This document shows positions 46,290-54,348 of a DNA stretch of 64,000 nt, piece by piece. The stretch is taken from the NCBI GenBank assembly GCA_004321745.1, contig SGYO01000007.1, forward strand, positions 1-64,000. Reading direction: 5' to 3'. The notes beneath the pieces are model-generated. The model ran no database searches, was not told the origin of the DNA, and saw only the letters and a list, made by a program, of their open reading frames with translations. Position 1 is the first letter of the stretch. Each line of letters opens with the position of its first letter. Source of the DNA: a bacterium (GTDB taxonomy: Bacteria > Fidelibacterota > Marinisomatia > Marinisomatales > UBA1611). The position numbers and the translations under genes were made by a program.

Positions 46290-46613
46290 CTAGTCATCAT
46301 CTGGGTTTCTTACCCATGAGCGCCTGTCTCTAAACGATTTAATTTTCATATCTGCCCAATCGTTTACAATATGTTTGATTCGTTCTAATTGTTCTGGATT
46401 ATCCTTAATTGAATCATCAAGTGTTTTTAACATTTCATTTCTTTGTGTATCAACATCATTTGAACTTCTATTATCATGTTCAGCTAGTTCGTTTTGTTCT
46501 TTTTCAAATTGAGACTGACGACGTTCGACTTCTCTGACTTGGCCTTGATTACTCCACGTAATAGCAAATCCAATTATTATAAGTGCAATGATAAGTATTA
46601 TGCCACTATCCAT
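46290..46613 (-). CDS. Single-pass membrane protein with coiled coil, unknown function
   Basis: 107 residues. One N-terminal helix 'IILIIALIIIGFAITW' is followed by a charged helical region with many Gln, Glu and Arg. The C-terminus is basic-acidic and soluble. It starts two bases after the DASS symporter stop and is probably its operon partner. No family recognised. Confidence 0.6.
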   Translation of the reverse strand: MDSGIILIIALIIIGFAITWSNQGQVREVERRQSQFEKEQNELAEHDNRSSNDVDTQRNEMLKTLDDSIKDNPEQLERIKHIVNDWADMKIKSFRDRRSWVRNPDDD

Positions 46614-46615
46614 AT

Positions 46616-48145
46616 TTAACCTCCAATCATAATCGGTTGTATACCTAGTCCTACCCAGTAAAATATTATCATAACAATGATAATTACTAATGCAGCTGGC
46701 CAGGCAAAAGTTGCCATTCTGATAAAATCTTTAGCATCTAAAAGTCCAGCAGAATACACTACTGAGCTTGCGGGTGTTCCAATAACTAGCCAAAATGCCA
46801 TAGATGTAGAAATGGCAAGCGCAACACCAACAATTATTGGGTTAGTCCCAGAGCTTACAGCCATTTCAAGCACAACAGGTCCAATAACAGCAACAGTAGC
46901 TCCTGCACTCATTAGATTTGTCATTAGAGCTCCAATTAATGCTACCAGGATTGCCAAAGGAAGACCTTCTTGAATATTAAATGTTGTTAAAATATTAATC
47001 AAACTATCTGCTAACCATTTAGCGGCACCGCTTGATTTAAATACAGCACCAAGGCTTATCGCTCCTGCATAAAGTACAATAACTCCCCAGCTTACATTTT
47101 TTTCATAATCAGACCATGAGGTTAGGCCTAACAACATAAATAACACTGTTCCTGTCATTGCTACACCTCCTAAACCTAAAGGGAATCCAAGCACCGGAGC
47201 GATTAAATCTTTATCTGTTATCCAGGCAATGATCATTAATAGTGCTATGCCAGCAACCATCCATTGTTCACGGGTCATTTTACCATGTTTTTTTAAATCC
47301 TCTCTCAATGTATTAACTGCATCTGAAAGATCATCTACTTCTGGTTTATATAAGAAAGGTAATAGAAATGCAAAAAATAAACCAAGGAATAGCGTATAGA
47401 AAGAACCTAGTATCATCCATTGCATAAAACTTATTTCATATTCTGGACCTAGATTACCAAGAAAACCAATCATTATGGCATTTCTAGCACCTCCGGTAGG
47501 ACTCATCGGCGCTCCAACCATACAGCCTATAGCAATCGACATCATTAGTAATTTACCAAGTTGGGTTGCGTCTCCAATTTTTTTACTAGTTAACGTGTAA
47601 AGTGCCATTGCAATTGGTAAAAACATAGGAGCGATGGAGGCTTCGCTTATAAATGCAGATGGTATAGCTGTGCCAACCAAAATTCCCAGAACGATATTCC
47701 GAACTTTAGTTCCTGCTAAATTCATAACTAGCATACCAATGCGCTTATCAAGCCCATATTTGACCATTGTTGCCCCCATAGCTAGAGATCCAGCTATGAA
47801 CCAGACAGCATCGTGAGCATATGTTGCTACAACATTTTTAGGTTCAGTAATTCCAAAAAATAATTGAACCAATCCAATGAAAAGTGCAACAGCAGGCATA
47901 GGTAACGCCTCTGTTGCGAAAAACACTGTACAGCATCCAAGCAAAGCAATTATTATTTTCATATTAAATGCTTTATTTGAAATTTCTTCTGCACTTAATT
48001 CACTAAATAAATCCTGCGCTTTTGCGGTCATGGATTCAGGTGTTGGCATTGCCCAAATCAATACAAAAACAAGTAAACCGATTCCAAACCATTTGAAATC
48101 AGTTGTTTTATCGAAACCGCCTCCAGATTCTTTTTTATTTGACAT
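46616..48145 (-). CDS. DASS (SLC13) sodium:dicarboxylate/sulfate symporter
   Basis: 509 residues and about twelve helices. The two hairpin sodium sites are visible in 'SIAIGCMVGAPMSPTGGARN' and 'LMTNLMSAGATVAVIGPVVL', and the end has 'GTPASSVVYSAGLLDAKDF'. Family members import succinate, malate or sulfate with sodium. The 'SPTGGARN' variant of the SNT motif leaves the substrate open. It is divergent from the SSS symporter, with two small palindromes between the genes. Confidence 0.87.
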   Translation of the reverse strand: MSNKKESGGGFDKTTDFKWFGIGLLVFVLIWAMPTPESMTAKAQDLFSELSAEEISNKAFNMKIIIALLGCCTVFFATEALPMPAVALFIGLVQLFFGITEPKNVVATYAHDAVWFIAGSLAMGATMVKYGLDKRIGMLVMNLAGTKVRNIVLGILVGTAIPSAFISEASIAPMFLPIAMALYTLTSKKIGDATQLGKLLMMSIAIGCMVGAPMSPTGGARNAIMIGFLGNLGPEYEISFMQWMILGSFYTLFLGLFFAFLLPFLYKPEVDDLSDAVNTLREDLKKHGKMTREQWMVAGIALLMIIAWITDKDLIAPVLGFPLGLGGVAMTGTVLFMLLGLTSWSDYEKNVSWGVIVLYAGAISLGAVFKSSGAAKWLADSLINILTTFNIQEGLPLAILVALIGALMTNLMSAGATVAVIGPVVLEMAVSSGTNPIIVGVALAISTSMAFWLVIGTPASSVVYSAGLLDAKDFIRMATFAWPAALVIIIVMIIFYWVGLGIQPIMIGG

Positions 48146-48191
48146 GTTCTAAAAATGGTTAATTATTTTCATTGATGCAAGAAAAAATTTA

Positions 48192-48231
48192 TTTCATAAA
48201 ATGAAACATATTATATTGAATTACTTCAATA
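48192..48231. promoter_or_regulatory. Two adjacent short palindromes in a divergent promoter
   Basis: TTTCAT-aaa-ATGAAA (48192-48206) and TATTGAA-ttac-TTCAATA (48214-48231) lie in the 105-base gap between the DASS and SSS symporter genes. They may be paired operator sites. AT-rich sequence makes such repeats fairly common. Confidence 0.3.
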
Positions 48232-48250
48232 ATTAATTTTACTATCGTCT

Positions 48251-49675
48251 ATGAATTCCATTTACATAATACTATGTATTATAATATACTTTTTATTTCT
48301 TTCAGTAATCTCCCTTTTGACAGGAAAAAATGATGGAAATGAATCGTTCTTTTTAGGTAATAAGAAATCTCCTTGGTACATAGTTGCTTTTGGAATGATC
48401 GGCACCTCGCTCTCAGGTGTTACGTTCATATCTGTTCCTGGATGGGTTGCATCAAGTCAATTTAGTTACATGCAGATGGTATTTGGGTACCTATTAGGTT
48501 ATGCCTTTATAGGACTTGTCTTAATGCCTTTGTATTACAAATTGAATCTTACATCTATCTATACGTATTTATACGATAGGTTCGGATTCTTTTCATACAA
48601 AACAGGTTCATTATTTTTTATCCTTTCAAGAACAATTGGTGCTTCATTTCGATTATACATCGTGGCTAGGGTTTTACATCTAAGCATATTTGAAAACCTG
48701 GGAACTCCTTTTTTTCTAACAGTATTAGTCACAATAGTCTTAATATGGTTTTATACCTTTCGCGGTGGAATTAAAACAATAATATGGACAGATACATTAC
48801 AAACATTTTTTATGCTTTTAGCTTTACTTATTTCTGTGTATTTAATATCTAAAGATCTTGGTCTAAGTTTTACAAATATCATTCCATTTATCGCTGAGAG
48901 TGAATATTCAAAAATATTCTTTTGGGAAGGAGACCAACATTTCATAAAACGGTTTTTTACTGGAGCATTTATCGCTATTGTCATGACTGGCCTTGATCAA
49001 GATATGATGCAAAAAAATCTTAGCTGCAAAAACATTGGTGAAGCTCAAAAAAATATGCTTTATTTCAGCATAAGTTTGATTTTTGTAAATCTGATGTTTT
49101 TATCTCTGGGAGCGTTACTGTACACTGTTGCAGGTAAGCACGGGATTATTTTCTCTAAGCCAGATGATCTCTTTCCAGCTGTTGTGTTAAGTGAAACTCT
49201 GGGTTTCCCCTTAATTATAATTTTTATTTTAGGTTTAATAGCAGCTGCATATTCTAGTGCAGATTCTGCTTTAACATCGTTAACTACGTCTTTTTGTGTA
49301 GACATATTAAATATTAATGTTCAAGATAAATTGAGCATTATTAAGAGGAAATATGTTCATTTATCATTTTCAATTTTAATTTTTTCCGTTATAGTATTAT
49401 TAGACTTCATAAATGACCAAAGTATTATAAGTGCTATTTTTAGTGTGGCTGGATTTACATATGGGCCTCTCTTAGGCTTGTATTTTTTTGGATTATTTAC
49501 CTCATATAAAGTTCATGATAAATTTGTACCATACGTTGCAATTATCGCTCCAATTTTAAGCTATTTTATTCAAAAGAATTTCTCTATAGGATTTGAAATT
49601 TTATTAATAAATGGTCTAATTGTTTGTCTTGGATTGCTACTTATAAAGAAGGATAATGTATCATTAACAAAATAG
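48251..49675 (+). CDS. Sodium:solute symporter (SSS family)
   Basis: 474 residues with about 13 helices. 'ESFFLGNKKSPWYIVAFGMI' and 'GVTFISVPGWVASSQFSYMQ' resemble the sodium-site region of SSS carriers, and 'LIAAAYSSADSALTSLTTS' is the helix-8 signature. It belongs to the sugar/inositol-like rather than the PutP branch. Downstream genes (NamZ-like hydrolase, outer-membrane protein, MFS carrier) suggest uptake of a cell-wall-derived sugar. Its 3' end overlaps the likely start of the next gene by 13 bases. Confidence 0.85.
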   Translation: MNSIYIILCIIIYFLFLSVISLLTGKNDGNESFFLGNKKSPWYIVAFGMIGTSLSGVTFISVPGWVASSQFSYMQMVFGYLLGYAFIGLVLMPLYYKLNLTSIYTYLYDRFGFFSYKTGSLFFILSRTIGASFRLYIVARVLHLSIFENLGTPFFLTVLVTIVLIWFYTFRGGIKTIIWTDTLQTFFMLLALLISVYLISKDLGLSFTNIIPFIAESEYSKIFFWEGDQHFIKRFFTGAFIAIVMTGLDQDMMQKNLSCKNIGEAQKNMLYFSISLIFVNLMFLSLGALLYTVAGKHGIIFSKPDDLFPAVVLSETLGFPLIIIFILGLIAAAYSSADSALTSLTTSFCVDILNINVQDKLSIIKRKYVHLSFSILIFSVIVLLDFINDQSIISAIFSVAGFTYGPLLGLYFFGLFTSYKVHDKFVPYVAIIAPILSYFIQKNFSIGFEILLINGLIVCLGLLLIKKDNVSLTK

Positions 49676-50970
49676 TAAAAATATTTTTATTATATCTTTT
49701 AATTAATAATTGTTTCAATGTTGCTCAGGCCCAGCGCAGGGAGTTTGAGTATTCAAAAATCATAGAAGTTCCAGACCTTTCATTTTTCAATCATGTATAT
49801 ACAGGTTTAGATATCTTAGAACAGATGGATTACAAACATATAAAGAATAAAAGCATCGGTATTTTTTGCAATCAAACAGCTGTAAACAGGAATGATAATC
49901 ATATTTTAGATTTAATTGGTAAAGATAAAAGTATAGATGTGAAAGCGATCTTTGAACCTGAATATGGAATTTGGGGAGTAGATGATAGTAGGGCGAAGTT
50001 AAGTGGTGGTAATAGAACAGATCCCATATCAGGAGCAAAGATTTTTAATTTATTAAAAAGAAGTTTATATCCACCAGATTGGATTTTAAAGGAATTGGAT
50101 TTAATTGTGATAGATATTCAGGATACAGGCTCAAGATATTCAACCTTTATTGCTTCAATTACAAAATTATTTGAATCAGCGAGCAGACATAAAATTCCAA
50201 TTCTTGTTCTGGATAGACCAAACCCCATTGGTGGATTAAAAATTGAGGGCCCACTTCCAAGAACAAGTTATCAATCATTTGAAGCCTATCATCTTTTGCC
50301 TATTAGGCATGGCATGACAATAGGTGAGATCTTATTGATGGTAAATGAAATGGGCTGGGCAAAAGATCTTTTGAGAGTGGACCTTAATATTATTCCTGCT
50401 GTCAACTGGGGTAGGTCCCAGTATTTGAACGATACAAAATTACCCTGGAAAAATCCAACCCCTTTTATAAATAATATTGATGCCTTAATAATGTATTCAG
50501 GCATGGATTTAATGCGCGGGACGAACTTGAACATTGGAATTGGAACAGATCATCCTTATTTAATTTTTGGAGCTCCTTGGTTAGCTACTGGGTTTTTTAA
50601 AGAAAAATTAGATATGCTTGGGCTACCTGGAGTTAGGTTTGAGGAAATTGAATATAAGCCGCAAGGGACTATCTATAACAAAATTATTCCAAAGTACATA
50701 AATAGGTTTTGCAGTGGAATAAAAATAATTGTTGAAGACAAATATGTAGTTAAGCCAGTTGAGGTTGCTACTACGATTATTACATTGATTGAGAGGTTAC
50801 ACCCTAGAGAGTTTCAATGGGCCCCACATGGTTATTTAGATAAACTGTATGGGTCTAATCAATTAAGATTATTTGTAGCCCAAAAAAAACCACCATCATA
50901 TTTATCTCCTCAATACATGCATGATGAAATAGAATTTAGTAAGTTTAGAAAAAAATTTTTGTTATACTAA
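49663..50970 (+). CDS. NamZ-like exo-beta-N-acetylmuramidase (DUF1343), non-canonical start
   Basis: The track start at 49825 loses family sequence: the reading frame continues upstream through 'VYTGLDIL' (the usual DUF1343 opening) and a signal peptide 'KIFLLYLLINNCFNVAQAQ', back to a stop at 49654. No ATG, GTG or TTG occurs in that stretch. ATT at 49663, nine bases after AGAAGGA, is the best start, giving 435 residues. Core motifs are 'GIFCNQTAVNR', 'AIFEPEYGIWG', 'VIDIQDTGSRYSTFI', 'LDRPNPIGG' and 'LPIRHGMTIGE'. NamZ enzymes remove terminal MurNAc from peptidoglycan fragments. A base error at the start codon is the main alternative. Confidence 0.72.
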   Translation: MNKIVKIFLLYLLINNCFNVAQAQRREFEYSKIIEVPDLSFFNHVYTGLDILEQMDYKHIKNKSIGIFCNQTAVNRNDNHILDLIGKDKSIDVKAIFEPEYGIWGVDDSRAKLSGGNRTDPISGAKIFNLLKRSLYPPDWILKELDLIVIDIQDTGSRYSTFIASITKLFESASRHKIPILVLDRPNPIGGLKIEGPLPRTSYQSFEAYHLLPIRHGMTIGEILLMVNEMGWAKDLLRVDLNIIPAVNWGRSQYLNDTKLPWKNPTPFINNIDALIMYSGMDLMRGTNLNIGIGTDHPYLIFGAPWLATGFFKEKLDMLGLPGVRFEEIEYKPQGTIYNKIIPKYINRFCSGIKIIVEDKYVVKPVEVATTIITLIERLHPREFQWAPHGYLDKLYGSNQLRLFVAQKKPPSYLSPQYMHDEIEFSKFRKKFLLY

Positions 50971-50972
50971 AT

Positions 50973-52502
50973 TTGATTTATACGCTACTAATTATTCTAG
51001 TATCATTTACCCATGGTCAGGTATTACCTACAGTGCCAGCTAATATATTTAGAATTTCAGTGCAGAACTATAATAGCTCAAGTAGCATGATCTCAAATGA
51101 ACAACAGTTTGGTATTCATGGCATTAGTAAAGCATATTTTGACAATACCATAAAAAATGATTTTGGAGCATATACTAGTTCAAATGATTTATATCATATT
51201 GGCTCAAACCAATTAAGTCAGTTTGTAACAATTGGATCCTTTCTTAATGAGTTTAATTCAATATATGGAACAAATTTGCCAATATTTGATGCAGGTTATG
51301 TTGATACCTCAAGATCTGTTATTTCAAATGGCTTATTATCAGAAGAAAGAAAACAAGATGAATCAGGCAGGAGTATTAAAATAGATTATGGAATTTCCAA
51401 TGACATCATGTTAAGCATTGAAATACCAACTATTGGTTCTTTAAATGAGAAATATAGTAATTCTGCTACGATAGATCGCGTTTATGGTGCAGACGGTATC
51501 ATTAATTATCACCAAAATGCAAAAACAAAGATTGATTCTTTCTTCCAAACAAACTCATTTATCACATTGCCAGTAGGAGTAAGAGATACGTTAGAGACAA
51601 TATATGATCAGCTTTATAGTTTACGTAGTAATAGTTCTGTTTTATGGGCACTTCATGGTAGGGATAATCCTTTTTCAAGAGGATTTATTGACCCTAGGTT
51701 TATGACGCCCAATTATAGCCAAGGTGATACTGTGGTTTTTGATAGTCTAATTAGTTTTTATAGCCCCAAAAACCGTTCTGCATCTGGAATAGGAGATGTG
51801 TCATTCGGGGTCACTGCACTTTTATACGGGAGCCCTTCATGGTCAAATATAAAAGCAAGTGTATTATATGGAAAACTATCTGTTTCTGTACCATTTGGGT
51901 ATACAATTGAGCGTTTTAGTGCAATCGGATTCAATCAACTAACAAAAATGAACATAGGAGCTGGAGTTAGTCGTATTAGTTTTGGATTGTTTGGAGGATA
52001 CAATTGGAATGACAAAGCCAATACCCGTTTATTTGGTTCAATTAGTATGGCATCCAGTGGATCTGAAGTGTTAAATACAACATTGAATTTATTTGCTGGA
52101 GCCCATACAAACCCTGATTCTATGATTAGTAGAGTGGGGGAGACTCATAAGTTTAAAGAAGGTAATTGGTTTAAAACTTTAATTGGTTTTGAAACTGAAT
52201 TAATTGATAACAGGCTCTTAATTAAATGTAAATCTTTGACAGCAGTAAAATCTAAGGATGATTATTCATCGCTCGATAAAAATTGGGATACCTGGATGGA
52301 GGGTAGAAAGGGATATGATACTGAAATGGCCAAGTGGGACTATTGTATTGAAGCATGGATTTTAAATTCTACATCAAAGGCTAGAATAGGTCCTTTGAGT
52401 TTTGATTTTGTTTTTGGATATAAAAATACAATTAGTGCTAAAAATACATTTGAAGGTCATAAATTATATTCAGGTATTACGACATACTTACAAGGATGGT
52501 AA
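50973..52502 (+). CDS. Predicted outer-membrane beta-barrel protein
   Basis: 509 residues. A short leader 'IYTLLIILVSFTHGQ' is followed by a beta-rich chain with alternating patterns ('IKASVLYGKLSVSVPFGY', 'KMNIGAGVSRISFGLFGGY', 'IGPLSFDFVFGYKN') ending in 'YSGITTYLQGW'. No TonB box or plug is seen. The start is TTG at 50973, two bases after the previous stop. Role in the NamZ-like cluster is unknown, perhaps surface transport or binding. Confidence 0.6.
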   Translation: MIYTLLIILVSFTHGQVLPTVPANIFRISVQNYNSSSSMISNEQQFGIHGISKAYFDNTIKNDFGAYTSSNDLYHIGSNQLSQFVTIGSFLNEFNSIYGTNLPIFDAGYVDTSRSVISNGLLSEERKQDESGRSIKIDYGISNDIMLSIEIPTIGSLNEKYSNSATIDRVYGADGIINYHQNAKTKIDSFFQTNSFITLPVGVRDTLETIYDQLYSLRSNSSVLWALHGRDNPFSRGFIDPRFMTPNYSQGDTVVFDSLISFYSPKNRSASGIGDVSFGVTALLYGSPSWSNIKASVLYGKLSVSVPFGYTIERFSAIGFNQLTKMNIGAGVSRISFGLFGGYNWNDKANTRLFGSISMASSGSEVLNTTLNLFAGAHTNPDSMISRVGETHKFKEGNWFKTLIGFETELIDNRLLIKCKSLTAVKSKDDYSSLDKNWDTWMEGRKGYDTEMAKWDYCIEAWILNSTSKARIGPLSFDFVFGYKNTISAKNTFEGHKLYSGITTYLQGW

Positions 52503-52505
52503 AAA

Positions 52506-53774
52506 TTGGATAAAAAGAAAGTATTTAGCTGGACTTTATATGATTGGGCGAATTCTGCATTTGCCACTACAGTGATGGCAGGGTTTTTTCCAATTTTTTT
52601 TGAAAAGTATTGGTCAAATCCCGATTTCGTCGATAAAAGTACTTTTTATTTAGGCTTAAGTAATTCAGTTGGATCGTTAATTGTTGCCATAATGGCACCA
52701 TTTTTAGGGGCAATATCTGATACAGGGTCTACAAAGAAAAAATTTCTTTTCACATTTGCATTTTTAGGAATTTTATCGACCAGTTTATTATTTTTCGTTC
52801 AGCAGGGTGACTGGCAGTTGGCTGCGGCACTGTATGTAGTCGGAACGATCGGTTTTTCTAGTGGTAATGTATTTTATGATTCATTATTACCTGCAGTTGC
52901 TAAAAAACCAAAATATGATTTTGTTTCATCTTTAGGTTATTCGATGGGCTATCTTGGCGGCGGAGTTTTATTTATTATTAACATTTTAATGTATCAAAAT
53001 CCACATTGGTTCGGTATCCAAGATTCTACCACCGCAATACGCTTATCTTTTGTTACTGTGGCAGTCTGGTGGGCTGTCTTCTCAATTCCGATTTTTTTAT
53101 TTGTTCCAGAACCCAAAAATAAGGATGATATTATTTTTTCTGATGCTGTAAAGCTAGGATGGGTTCAGTTAAAAACTACTTTTTCAGAAATAAAGCAGAT
53201 GAGGATAATTGGATTATTTCTTTTATCATATTGGTTGTACATGGATGGGGTAGATACAATAATACGAATGGCAGGAAAACTTGCTTTGTCTATGGGTTTT
53301 GAAGCAAGTGATATGTTATTTGTGCTTATTTTAGTTCAATTAATTGGATTCCCAGCTGGACTATTATTTAACTGGTTCAGTTCAATTATTAAACCTAAAA
53401 ATGCTGTATTAGTGGCAATACTTTTCTATACGATAGCTACTGGGTCTGCATATTTTATGACATCAAAAATTCATTTTTATGCCCTTGCTGGAATTATTGG
53501 CCTTTTCCAAGGCGGAATACAAGCAATTAGCCGAAGTCTCTTCGCAAGATTAGTTCCTTTGGGAAAAGAAGGAGAGTTCTTTGGATTTTATAATATGCTA
53601 GGGAAATTCTCTGCTGTTGTGGGACCAATTTTACTTGGTACAGTTACTCTAATGACTGGTAATGCCAGAATGGGTTTGTTTGCATTAATTGTATTGTTTG
53701 TTGGGGGTGGATTATTATTAACTAAAGTAGATTTTGATGAAGGTGAAAGAATTGCAAAAGAATTTTCAAAATAG
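52506..53774 (+). CDS. UMF1/Atg22-type MFS transporter
   Basis: 422 residues and twelve helices. 'WTLYDWANSAFATTVMAGFF' is the hallmark opening of the UMF1 (Atg22-like) family, and 'GGIQAISRSLFARLVP' matches its C-half motif. Substrate may be an amino acid or sugar. The start is TTG at 52506, three bases after the previous stop, so it closes the 48.2-53.8-kb cluster. A GC-rich hairpin follows 55 bases later. Confidence 0.85.
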   Translation: MDKKKVFSWTLYDWANSAFATTVMAGFFPIFFEKYWSNPDFVDKSTFYLGLSNSVGSLIVAIMAPFLGAISDTGSTKKKFLFTFAFLGILSTSLLFFVQQGDWQLAAALYVVGTIGFSSGNVFYDSLLPAVAKKPKYDFVSSLGYSMGYLGGGVLFIINILMYQNPHWFGIQDSTTAIRLSFVTVAVWWAVFSIPIFLFVPEPKNKDDIIFSDAVKLGWVQLKTTFSEIKQMRIIGLFLLSYWLYMDGVDTIIRMAGKLALSMGFEASDMLFVLILVQLIGFPAGLLFNWFSSIIKPKNAVLVAILFYTIATGSAYFMTSKIHFYALAGIIGLFQGGIQAISRSLFARLVPLGKEGEFFGFYNMLGKFSAVVGPILLGTVTLMTGNARMGLFALIVLFVGGGLLLTKVDFDEGERIAKEFSK

Positions 53775-53829
53775 TTTGCGGTTGATTTTTATTGCATGAA
53801 ATTTTATTTAAGTACTAAGTTTGTTTATG

Positions 53830-53900
53830 TAAGGCCCCGTCAGTGTGGCGTGCTCTTCAGAGAAAATTGTCTTTCTCGAGGGTGAGCTGACGGGGCCTTA
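53830..53900. other. GC-rich 14-bp perfect hairpin, candidate structured RNA
   Basis: TAAGGCCCCGTCAG (53830-53843) and CTGACGGGGCCTTA (53887-53900) are perfect reverse complements. Inside, GAGAAA (53860-53865) pairs with TTTCTC (53872-53877) around a six-base loop, and a further CTC/GAG pair can form. The stem is far richer in G and C than its surroundings. No T-run follows on either side, so a simple terminator is unlikely. It lies just before the thioesterase gene and explains the spurious upstream extension of that ORF. Conserved motifs of SRP RNA, tmRNA or common riboswitches are not apparent. Confidence 0.6.
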
Positions 53901-53913
53901 TCACATAATAAAT

Positions 53914-54321
53914 ATGCACCATACAAAAGAAATAGTACGATATTCTCAATTAGTGATGCCACAAGACGCAAACGTTGTGGGTACATTATTTGGTGGTCAA
54001 ATGATTTCTTGGATGGATATTGCTGTAAGTAAAGCAGCCCATAGAATTTTAAAAAATTCTCCCGCAGATTCTGCTGTTACGAGAGCAATTGACGCTACAG
54101 AGTTTAAGGAGCCTGTTTATGTAGGGGAATGGGTTAATTTTGAGGCTTTGGTCACGGATCTTGGTAAAACATCCATCAAGGTCAGTATAAAGGCTTACGC
54201 GGAAGGAAGGCATGATGAAAGAAGGTTAGCATGCGTTTCAGAATTCACAATGGTAGCGGTGAAACAAAATGATGATGGTTCCTATTCAAAATGCATTCAT
54301 GGTCAAAAATTAGAATCCTAG
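53914..54321 (+). CDS. Acyl-CoA thioesterase, hotdog fold (YciA/BFIT type)
   Basis: 135 residues from ATG 53914. 'SQLVMPQDANVVGTLFGGQ' and 'MDIAVSKAAHR' are the hotdog thioesterase signature with the catalytic Asp-region, followed by 'FKEPVYVGEWVNFEALV'. It hydrolyses acyl-CoA to free acid and CoA. The track start at GTG 53845 lies within the hairpin and adds 23 residues with no family match, so I reject it. The acs gene follows after 27 bases, so both may adjust acyl-CoA pools together. Confidence 0.85.
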   Translation: MHHTKEIVRYSQLVMPQDANVVGTLFGGQMISWMDIAVSKAAHRILKNSPADSAVTRAIDATEFKEPVYVGEWVNFEALVTDLGKTSIKVSIKAYAEGRHDERRLACVSEFTMVAVKQNDDGSYSKCIHGQKLES

Positions 54322-54348
54322 TCCATACCCAAAAGGAGATAGAGATAA

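Noticed and set aside
53830-53900. SRP RNA, 6S RNA, tmRNA or an integron attC site
   Set aside because: No GGAAGGAAGCAGCC-type SRP loop, wrong length for 6S or tmRNA, and no attC core site (GTTRRRY).
53845-53913. N-terminal extension of the thioesterase from GTG 53845
   Set aside because: It lies inside the perfect hairpin, has no family match and no ribosome site; ATG 53914 gives the normal protein.
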